This document shows positions 1-5,218 of a stretch of 15,190 nucleotides of DNA, piece by piece (the first letter of the stretch is position 1; the number at the start of each line of letters is the position of its first letter). The DNA is from JAICIG01 sp035532215 (lineage in GTDB: Bacteria > Planctomycetota > Planctomycetia > Pirellulales > JAICIG01), in the NCBI GenBank assembly GCA_035532215.1, contig DATKRK010000046.1, forward strand, positions 1 through 15,190, given 5' to 3'. The position numbers and the translations under genes are program-made. The notes under the pieces were generated by a model. The model had not been told where the DNA came from and did no database searches. It saw only the letters and a list, made by a program, of their open reading frames with translations.

Positions 1-26
1 CTGTTGCGCGAACGACGAGGCGACAT
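1..26 (-). CDS. 5' end of an unidentified gene running off the left edge
   Basis: Only the first eight codons are inside the window (reading MSPRRSRN), so the product cannot be identified; the visible start is basic. The gene is called because an ATG at 26-24 on the minus strand sits seven bases after a near-perfect Shine-Dalgarno sequence (AAGGAGG, 40-34), the strongest ribosome binding site I found in the window. It is preceded by more than 400 bases without a convincing gene but with several inverted repeats, which suggests it has its own promoter and a structured leader. It reads in the same direction as the Maf gene upstream. The alternative is a chance SD-like match. Confidence 0.5.
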
Positions 27-30
27 CAGC

Positions 31-40
31 GATCCTCCTT
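31..40 (-). promoter_or_regulatory. Strong ribosome binding site for the gene leaving the left edge
   Basis: On the minus strand AAGGAGGATC is followed by GCTG and then the ATG at 26-24. The AAGGAGG core matches the 16S rRNA 3' end and has a seven-base spacing. Its first bases (CAAGG, 41-37) can pair with CCTTG at 87-83, so the site could be masked by leader structure. Confidence 0.55.
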
Positions 41-42
41 GT

Positions 43-78
43 GCGATGACCAACGACCATCGCGCGACCAGCGATGGT
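43..78 (-). promoter_or_regulatory. Alternative hairpins in the leader of the left-edge gene
   Basis: Three related segments, 43-48 (GCGATG), 56-63 (ACCATCGC) and 71-78 (GCGATGGT), can pair in two mutually exclusive ways. 56-63 with 71-78 gives a perfect 8-bp stem with a 7-base loop. 43-48 with 58-63 gives a 6-bp stem ending next to the ribosome binding site. An outer CCTTG/CAAGG pairing (83-87 with 37-41) would cover part of the Shine-Dalgarno. The geometry resembles an attenuator or translational switch, but no known riboswitch class is recognised. Confidence 0.3.
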
Positions 79-149
79 TGTGCAAGGATTGTCGCGAGGA
101 AGTGTCCAGTCAACCCGCGCACAAATGCGTTCGCGAACTTAAGAAAAGT

Positions 150-192
150 TCTTTTGACGTAAGTCGAGCGCCGCACGATTTACGTCAAAAGA
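150..192. repeat. 13-base perfect inverted repeat, 17-base loop
   Basis: TCTTTTGACGTAA at 150-162 is the exact complement of 180-192. The arms are AT-rich against the GC-rich surroundings. Each arm contains TTGACG, a -35-like hexamer, on opposite strands, but neither has a good -10 box at the right distance. A thick operator, a weak bidirectional terminator or an RNA hairpin are all possible. T-runs lie nearby on both strands but not immediately after the stem, so a classical terminator is unlikely. Confidence 0.5.
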
Positions 193-442
193 CTTCGTCG
201 CAACTTTTTTCAGCGAGGCTCGCCGCACGAGCGGACACCTTGTCCAACCGCGCGCTCAGGCAACAATCGTGCGTCCGGCGCCGACCGCCCGCGCGATGTT
301 TACAAGGGCCGCCGCATTGGCGCGCCGTCTCCGCGCAGACTCGTGATCTACGAGCAACTCCTTCGCTATCGCGGCCCGGAAATGCCAAAGAAATCAGCCG
401 CGCGACTTGCGGAAAGTAGGGTGGTTTAGACCGCTCGGCGCC

Positions 443-1012
443 TTATTCTGTTAGCATGCGTTCGAGCAGTTCCATCGGCAGGCCGACGACGTTCGATTCG
501 CTGCCCTCGATGATTTCGAGCCAGCCCAGGCGGTCTTGATAGCCGAAGGCGCCGGCTTTGCCTTCCCAGAGACCGCTGGCGAGATATTCGTCGATTTCCG
601 CGGGCGATAACGGCCGCATTCCGAGCACCGTCCGGTCGACCTCGACGCGCGGCTCGCCCTCGGGCGTCGGCCACAGGCACAACCCGCTGTAGACCCGGTG
701 CTCGCGGCCGCTCAGCAACTCGAGGAATTCGCGAGCGTGCTCTTCGTCGCGAGGCTTGCCCAAAACATGGCCGGCGCATTCGGCCACCGTGTCGCAGGCG
801 ACGATCAATCCGCGCTCGATCCTGGCACGCACGTCGGCCGCCTTCTGGTAAGCGAGCCGCGCCACGAGTTCCGGCGGGCTTTCGCCGCTGCACACGCCAC
901 ACTCTGCTTCGGCGCGGGGCGTCATCATGCGAAAGGCGTAGCCGGCCTCGGCGAGCAGTTCGCGGCGCCGCGGCGAGCCGCTGGCCAGAATCATTTCAAG
1001 CGATGTTTGCAT
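443..1012 (-). CDS. maf: Maf-like nucleoside triphosphate pyrophosphatase
   Basis: A 189-residue protein of the Maf/HAM1-like family, which hydrolyses non-canonical or surplus nucleoside triphosphates to the monophosphate and pyrophosphate in the cytoplasm. The length is normal for the family. Visible motifs are the N-terminal substrate loop LASGSPRRRELL (residues 9-20), the acidic active-site segment ACDTV with Asp74, LGKP shortly after, LSGREHRVYSG, and the family signature WEGKAGAFGYQDR followed by EGSESNVVGLP near the C-terminus. The tyrosine/glutamine of the signature is present, but the exact substrate (dTTP/UTP type or m7GTP type) cannot be told. The start at 1012 is kept; an internal ATG six codons later is possible. 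It diverges from the pseudouridine synthase gene. On the minus strand TACAAT at 1113-1108 is a possible -10 box but lacks a good -35. Confidence 0.9.
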   Translation of the reverse strand: MQTSLEMILASGSPRRRELLAEAGYAFRMMTPRAEAECGVCSGESPPELVARLAYQKAADVRARIERGLIVACDTVAECAGHVLGKPRDEEHAREFLELLSGREHRVYSGLCLWPTPEGEPRVEVDRTVLGMRPLSPAEIDEYLASGLWEGKAGAFGYQDRLGWLEIIEGSESNVVGLPMELLERMLTE

Positions 1013-1133
1013 GCGGCGTCGGGCCGACTCGTCGCTGGACGGCGGTCGTGATAAAATGTCTCACAGGGGTCGCGCATCGCCGTACGATGCGAGGTACGAT
1101 CGATTTATTGTAAAAGTTCCCCTTCCGCGAGCC

Positions 1134-1139
1134 TATACT
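1134..1139 (+). promoter_or_regulatory. Possible -10 box upstream of the pseudouridine synthase
   Basis: TATACT matches the -10 consensus at five of six positions. TTGTAA at 1108-1113 could be a -35 but leaves a 20-base spacer, longer than usual. If used, the inverted repeat at 1172-1258 would lie in the 5' untranslated leader. Confidence 0.25.
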
Positions 1140-1171
1140 GTCCGGCGGCGCCAACGTGGCCTTGGACGGCG

Positions 1172-1258
1172 TGTGGGGCGGCCTTCCAGGCCGTCGACGA
1201 CGTTGTGGGGCGGCCTTTCCGGCCATCGGCGATGGACGGCCTGGAAGGCCGCCCCACA
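1172..1258. repeat. Intergenic repeat: 24-base perfect inverted repeat plus third copy
   Basis: Bases 1172-1195 are the exact reverse complement of 1235-1258. A third copy at 1204-1227, in the orientation of the first, matches it at 21 of 24 positions. The unit starts TGTGGGGCGGCC and ends GGCC-GTC. Together the copies form a large GC-rich hairpin ending 24 bases before the synthase start codon. The arrangement looks like a dispersed REP-like element. An open frame runs through it into the synthase, but the encoded residues are not conserved-looking, so it is treated as non-coding. Confidence 0.85.
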
Positions 1259-1282
1259 GCCAACGGACGTCTAAGCATCGGC

Positions 1283-1966
1283 ATGCAGCTTCCCCCCTTG
1301 CACGTTCTGTACGAAGACAACCACCTGCTAGCCGTGTCGAAGCCTGCCGGGCTGCCGACGATGGGCGTGGCCGCGGTCCTGCCCAGCTTGTTATCGCTCG
1401 CCAAGCAATATATCAAAGAGCGGTATCACAAGCCGGGTAACGTCTATCTAGGGGCCATGAGCCGGCTGGACGCCCCGGTGACGGGGGTCGTGCTCTTCGC
1501 GCGAACGTCGAAGGCCGCTTCGCGATTGACCGAGCAGTTCCGTTCGCGAGCCGTCGACAAAGCGTATTGGGCGATCGTCGCAGGCGAACCGCCCGCCCAA
1601 GCGTCGTGTGTCGATTGGCTGGCCAAAGACGAGCGCCATCGGCGGATGCACCTGTCCGCGGCCGGTCAGGCGGGCGCCCAAGAAGCTCGGCTGAGCTATC
1701 GCCGGCTGATTCGCCTGCCGCGGCACTGGAGCTTGGAAATCGCCCTGGAGACCGGCCGCAAGCACCAAATCCGCCTCCAATTGGCCGAGCGAGGTTTTCC
1801 CATTTTGGGCGATCGAAAATACGGCAGCCAGGCGCCCTTTCCTTCAGGGATCGCCTTGCACGCTCGGCGTCTGGGGTTTACGCATCCGACGCAGGACGTC
1901 CCGATCGAATTGACCGCGCCGTTGCCTAAGTCATGGCGGCAATTCGGCTTCCGCGAACCGTCGTGA
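1283..1966 (+). CDS. RluA-family pseudouridine synthase
   Basis: A 227-residue single-domain RNA pseudouridine synthase that isomerises uridine in rRNA or tRNA; the target is unknown. It opens with HVLYEDNHLLAVSKPAGLP, typical of the family. The catalytic segment reads MSRLDAPVTGVVLFAR with Asp63 as the nucleophile, and TGRKHQIRLQL followed by GDRKYG forms the second conserved motif. There is no S4 domain, as in the RluA/TruC-like subgroup. In the classical motif HRLDxxTSG the first His is usual; here it is Ser and the Ser-Gly is Thr-Gly, which may be a lineage variant. The ATG at 1283 is preferred over the in-frame GTG at 1205 because the extra 26 residues are encoded by the intergenic repeat. 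Flanked on both sides by repeat elements. Confidence 0.88.
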   Translation: MQLPPLHVLYEDNHLLAVSKPAGLPTMGVAAVLPSLLSLAKQYIKERYHKPGNVYLGAMSRLDAPVTGVVLFARTSKAASRLTEQFRSRAVDKAYWAIVAGEPPAQASCVDWLAKDERHRRMHLSAAGQAGAQEARLSYRRLIRLPRHWSLEIALETGRKHQIRLQLAERGFPILGDRKYGSQAPFPSGIALHARRLGFTHPTQDVPIELTAPLPKSWRQFGFREPS

Positions 1967-1977
1967 ACTCCAGCTTC

Positions 1978-2027
1978 TGGAGGTCCGGGCGCCCTCGCCC
2001 GATTGGAGGTCCGGGCGCCCTCGCCCG
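1978..2027 (+). repeat. Two 24-base direct repeats at 26-base spacing, each a hairpin
   Basis: Bases 1978-2001 and 2004-2027 are identical, beginning TGGAGGTCCGGG. Each copy contains CGGGCG-CCCT-CGCCCG, a 6-bp stem with a 4-base loop (7 bp in the second copy). They start 11 bases after the synthase stop codon. They could act as a terminator or mRNA-end stabiliser for the synthase, or be a REP-like repeat family; there is no T-run. Confidence 0.8.
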
Positions 2028-2067
2028 GCGTTCGCCGACTGGACGACAGGAAGCCGGGAGACGCCAT

Positions 2068-2095
2068 CCGCAAGGGGGGCCGCGGCGCCTTGCGG
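2068..2095. repeat. 8-base inverted repeat between synthase and kinase
   Basis: CCGCAAGG at 2068-2075 is the complement of CCTTGCGG at 2088-2095, with a 12-base loop. No T-run follows on the plus strand, so terminator function is doubtful. Confidence 0.35.
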
Positions 2096-2111
2096 GCCTA
2101 ATTGCTATGAA

Positions 2112-2147
2112 ACGCATTCAAATCCTTACGGTTTGGTAAAAATGCGT
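2112..2147. promoter_or_regulatory. Inverted repeat in the upstream region of the kinase gene
   Basis: ACGCATT at 2112-2118 pairs with AATGCGT at 2141-2147, with a second short pairing CAAA/TTTG inside (2119-2122 with 2132-2135). It lies in the most AT-rich stretch between the synthase and the kinase, 55 bases before the kinase start, where a promoter would be expected. I see no convincing -35/-10 pair. It could be an operator or leader hairpin. Confidence 0.25.
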
Positions 2148-2202
2148 CCCAGGCGCCGGCCGCTGCTTGGCGCGGACGCCTCGGGCACGCTAAGGTTAAA
2201 CA

Positions 2203-3687
2203 GTGGAGCGGGACTGCGCAGAGGCTGAAAGGCCGCAACGGGCGGCCTGGAAGAACTCTAAGTGCGGGAAAGATTTTCTGTTGAATAAGTCGGTTTTCCA
2301 ACAGTCTGCATTGGCAAGCGGCCTGGTCACCCAGGAAGAACTGGATGAAGCGATTGAGCTGATCCGTTCGAGCGGCCGAAAGTCGGACAAACCTATCAAT
2401 GACGAGCGGCTGGCGAAAAAGCTGGTGGCTTTAGGCCGCTTGAATCGTTGGCAGGCGGAACAACTGCGCGAAGGCCGCACGACCTTCAATCTCGGTCCGT
2501 ACCACATTATCGATTCGATCGGCCAAGGCGGCATGGGCCAGGTGTTCAAAGCCGAACATTCAATCATGACCCGCGTGGTCGCGGTCAAGGTGCTGCCAAA
2601 ACACAAATCGACGCCCGAGTCGATCGCCAGCTTCGCTCGCGAAATTCGCACCCAGGCGCAGTTGGATCACGAAAACCTGGTCCGCGCCTACGATGCCGGC
2701 CACGACCGCAACGTTCACTTCCTGGTCACGGAGTTCGTGCCGGGCACCGATCTGCGGCGCTTGATCCGGCGGCAGGGCCGGCTGAGCATGGCGGCCGCGG
2801 CCAACATCATCACTCAAGCCGCCAAGGGTCTGGCTTACGCCCACAGCCGCGGCTTGATCCACCGCGACGTGAAGCCGGGCAACGTGCTCGTCACGCCCGA
2901 CGGTCACACCAAGGTTTCCGACCTGGGCCTGGCCGGCTTTTTCAACGAGGCCGAACAAACCGACGTGCGCGGCGGCAAGGTCGTCGGCACGGCCGACTAT
3001 CTGGCGCCCGAGCAGATTACCGACCCCGACCATCCGACCCCGCTCAGCGATATTTACGCGCTCGGTTGCACGTTGTACTACTCCGTGACGGGCAAGGTGC
3101 CGTTCCCTGGCGGCACGGCGCGAGACAAGGCCCGCGCGCACTGCCAATCGCCGCCGCTCGATCCGCGGCGTTTGAACCCCGAATTGAGCGACGACTTCGT
3201 CGAAGTCATTGCCGACATGATGGCCAAGGATCCGGCGGAGCGCATGCAAAACGCCAGCGAGGTCATCTCGCGCCTGGCGCCTTGGCGCCAGAGCGCTGCG
3301 ACTTCGCCCAGCCACGAAGTGCGCGTGGCGGCGCCGATTCCGATCCCGCCGTTGAATGCCTCCTCGACGCGGCGCCTTGGGACGCCCACGACGTTGGGCG
3401 ATACCGAACCGAATTTCTCGGTGCAACCGACCGAAGAGCCGGGGCAGGGGGACAGCCCGAGCCAACTTTCGCTGGGAACCCAGCCGATGAACGCGGCGAG
3501 CCAGGAAACGATCCCCTTGTTCTCGCCCGACTCACGGCAGTTCCCGCGGCAGTTCCCTTGGAACGCCAAGATTCACGAACTGCCCGGCGCTACGCGAGTG
3601 CTGGTGATCGTCGGCATCGTCACCGCGCTGGGAACCTTGGCCGCGATCGTCGGCAGCCTGATTTACACCGCGTTTACCGCGGGCTGA
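2203..3687 (+). CDS. Membrane-anchored Hanks-type serine/threonine protein kinase
   Basis: A 494-residue kinase. Residues about 29-96 are a helical domain (SGLVTQEELDEAIELI, then LAKKLVALGRLNRWQAEQL) before the catalytic domain at about 100-360. The glycine loop is GQGGMGQVF (107-115), the ATP lysine Lys129, the alpha-C glutamate probably Glu147, the catalytic loop HRDVKPGN with Asp222, and the metal-binding motif DLG (240-242), with GTADYLAPEQ as the activation-segment end. All key residues are present, so it should be active. Residues 365-460 are low-complexity and Pro/Ser/Thr-rich. A hydrophobic segment (466-490) is followed by only four residues, making it tail-anchored with no periplasmic sensor domain. 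The start is GTG at 2203, with AAGG seven bases upstream; a TTG at 2281 is the alternative. It converges on the operon to its right and its substrates are unknown. Confidence 0.9.
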   Translation: MERDCAEAERPQRAAWKNSKCGKDFLLNKSVFQQSALASGLVTQEELDEAIELIRSSGRKSDKPINDERLAKKLVALGRLNRWQAEQLREGRTTFNLGPYHIIDSIGQGGMGQVFKAEHSIMTRVVAVKVLPKHKSTPESIASFAREIRTQAQLDHENLVRAYDAGHDRNVHFLVTEFVPGTDLRRLIRRQGRLSMAAAANIITQAAKGLAYAHSRGLIHRDVKPGNVLVTPDGHTKVSDLGLAGFFNEAEQTDVRGGKVVGTADYLAPEQITDPDHPTPLSDIYALGCTLYYSVTGKVPFPGGTARDKARAHCQSPPLDPRRLNPELSDDFVEVIADMMAKDPAERMQNASEVISRLAPWRQSAATSPSHEVRVAAPIPIPPLNASSTRRLGTPTTLGDTEPNFSVQPTEEPGQGDSPSQLSLGTQPMNAASQETIPLFSPDSRQFPRQFPWNAKIHELPGATRVLVIVGIVTALGTLAAIVGSLIYTAFTAG

Positions 3688-3725
3688 GCTTGCGGCGGGC
3701 TGAGAAGCTGCCAGGGCGGCGCTCT

Positions 3726-3747
3726 GAAAAAGCCGTTCGTCTCGGCT
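3726..3747 (-). terminator. Intrinsic terminator of the minus-strand operon
   Basis: Read on the minus strand, AGCCG (3747-3743), a 7-base loop and CGGCT (3735-3731) form a 5-bp stem running directly into TTTTT (3731-3727). The stem begins inside the stop codon of the last operon gene (TAG, 3748-3746). The stem is short, so efficiency is uncertain, but the position after a seven-gene operon and facing the convergent kinase fits. Confidence 0.5.
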
Positions 3748-5218
3748 ACTCCTTCTCTTCCGCCGCTGGCATTTCGCCTCGTAGCGCTCTCTCAAGGTCT
3801 GTTTCCAGCTTATCGACCTCTGCCTGGTTCAGAAACCGGTTGATGATCTCCCTCGTGTCTTCGAACATCCGGTCGATCTTCTTTTGCATTCGCGGGTCTG
3901 CGGAGATAGCCGCCCGCATGCGACGATCGATCAACTGCGAGAGATCGTCCTGGCGGCCGAGCTTGCGCAGCTCTTGCATCAACTGTTTGGCCTCGTCGAG
4001 TTTGCCGTCTTTCATTCGCAAACGGATGAGATGCATGAACACCGCGCGATTGGCCACCAACTCGACGAGGTTTTCCTGCAAGCCGGCGACCTCGCCTTCG
4101 GCGGCCAACCGCGCGTCGTCGTCGGGAATTTCGGCCTGCGCTTCGGGGGACAAGCCGGGCATGACGGGCAGCCGAGCGAGCGTGTCGGCGCCGTGCTTGA
4201 CCAGCAAGACGCGCACCGCGCTGGCGTCCGCCGGCACGACCAGTTCTCCGCGGCCGTCGGTCCGGCCCAAGCGTACGGTGGCCGGCGAATCGGCGGGATG
4301 GGCGAAGATCTCGTAACCGGGCAGCGGCCGGGAAGAGCCCGCCTTGCCCCCCGATGCCCGCGATCGCAGTTGCAATCGCGTGCTTCCGCCCGGCGGGCGG
4401 GTCAGCAAGGCAAGCTGCTCGGAGCGACCCCGGCGGCGGGCGCTCAGCGGACTGCGCAGACCGCTGTGCAAGTTGCAGGTCAATTCGGAACAGTTGACGG
4501 ATTGCACCGTCATGAACGTCCAATCCAGCGGCATCAGCTTGCGGAGTTTGCCGTCGCGGTCGTTGAAGCGAATCACGCCTCGAAACGCGTCGCCGGCGCG
4601 GACCGGCATCAGCGTCGGATCGGCGACGGGCAAGGCCGCCGCGCGCAGACGAAGCGTCGCCTGCTTGTCGGCGACGACTTCGATTTCGGCCAGCGGAGCA
4701 AATGCCTCCAGAATGGCTCGAAACGCCTCGTCGCCGAGCGTCGGGCGATCTGCAACGCTGCGGTTGACGGCCGCCGCGCTCAATCGGCTGCGCAAGTCGA
4801 AATCGCGGGCGCCGACCAGATAATTTCCGTTGCGGTAGCCGATCGATAACAAGATGGCCTTGTCGTCGTCGCCGTCGAGCAACTCCGGCGGCAGATTCTC
4901 GAACGACAGCTCGGCCAGCGATGCGAGCATCGCCCTTTGCAACGCGGCGGGCGCCAGTTCGATCTGCAAGTCCCACGGGGCGCCGATCGAGAGATCGGCG
5001 CGTTCGGCGATTACCGCCTGAACCTGCTCGACGAGTCTCGCGGTGAGTTCGGGTTTCGGCGCGACGGCCATCAGCACGCGAATGCGATACGGCGTCAGCT
5101 CCCATACCGACTGCGCCGCTTTCGCGCAATCGGCGGCGAGCCAGCTCCAGCACGCGGCCAGCAGCGCCAGCCGCGATGCCGCCCGCCAGATCCGTCGCAG
5201 TTCGCCGAGTTCGTTCAT
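3746..5218 (-). CDS. Exported protein of unknown function, last gene of operon
   Basis: A 490-residue protein that I do not recognise. The N-terminus has basic residues, a hydrophobic stretch (about 17-30) and an AKAA signal-cleavage-like site near 33-36, so it is probably exported. The segment after it (TPYRIRVLMAV) begins a mixed alpha/beta region. The middle (about 300-370; GYEIFAHP, TDGRGELVVP) looks like a small beta-sandwich of the carboxypeptidase-regulatory type. The C-terminal 120 residues are charged and helical, probably a coiled coil or helical repeat (MQELRKLGRQDDLSQLIDRR), ending in a Glu-rich tail. The start at 5218 overlaps the previous stop as ATGA, with GGAGGGG just upstream inside the preceding gene, implying translational coupling. 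It is co-expressed with the solute-binding-domain protein and probably acts beside it in the periplasm. Confidence 0.75.
   Translation of the reverse strand: MNELGELRRIWRAASRLALLAACWSWLAADCAKAAQSVWELTPYRIRVLMAVAPKPELTARLVEQVQAVIAERADLSIGAPWDLQIELAPAALQRAMLASLAELSFENLPPELLDGDDDKAILLSIGYRNGNYLVGARDFDLRSRLSAAAVNRSVADRPTLGDEAFRAILEAFAPLAEIEVVADKQATLRLRAAALPVADPTLMPVRAGDAFRGVIRFNDRDGKLRKLMPLDWTFMTVQSVNCSELTCNLHSGLRSPLSARRRGRSEQLALLTRPPGGSTRLQLRSRASGGKAGSSRPLPGYEIFAHPADSPATVRLGRTDGRGELVVPADASAVRVLLVKHGADTLARLPVMPGLSPEAQAEIPDDDARLAAEGEVAGLQENLVELVANRAVFMHLIRLRMKDGKLDEAKQLMQELRKLGRQDDLSQLIDRRMRAAISADPRMQKKIDRMFEDTREIINRFLNQAEVDKLETDLERALRGEMPAAEEKE

Larger units (their letters stand above)
27..442. 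other. 416-base intergenic region with several inverted repeats
   Basis: This stretch separates the left-edge gene from maf. Possible frames here (39-419 plus, 185-388 minus) read through the inverted repeats, have no credible ribosome binding site and resemble no family I know, so I do not call them. It contains the leader hairpins at 43-78, a 13-base inverted repeat at 150-192, a small palindrome at 135-151 (GAACTT/AAGTTC), GGACA/TGTCC at 232-244, and three copies of CGCACGA(T) at 172-179, 224-230 and, inverted, 266-273. A TTGACT near 116-111 on the minus strand is a possible -35 box for the left-edge gene, but no good -10 follows. Confidence 0.5.

Noticed and set aside
39..419. 126-codon plus-strand frame with a CKDC motif
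   Set aside because: It reads through the 13-base inverted repeat and the leader hairpins, has no ribosome binding site, and its composition looks random.
443..1012. A role of Maf in the envelope system
   Set aside because: It is a housekeeping nucleotide-cleaning enzyme, on the far side of two unrelated plus-strand genes from the operon.
1205..1282. 26-residue N-terminal extension of the pseudouridine synthase
   Set aside because: It is encoded by the repeat element and precedes the normal family start; the ATG at 1283 fits better.
1978..2027. CRISPR array
   Set aside because: There are only two units separated by two bases, with no spacers; they are hairpin repeats.
2448..4316. 622-codon plus-strand frame across the kinase gene and the convergent gene
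   Set aside because: It is an out-of-frame shadow of the kinase (Arg/Gly/Pro-rich translation) that continues antisense through an unrelated gene.
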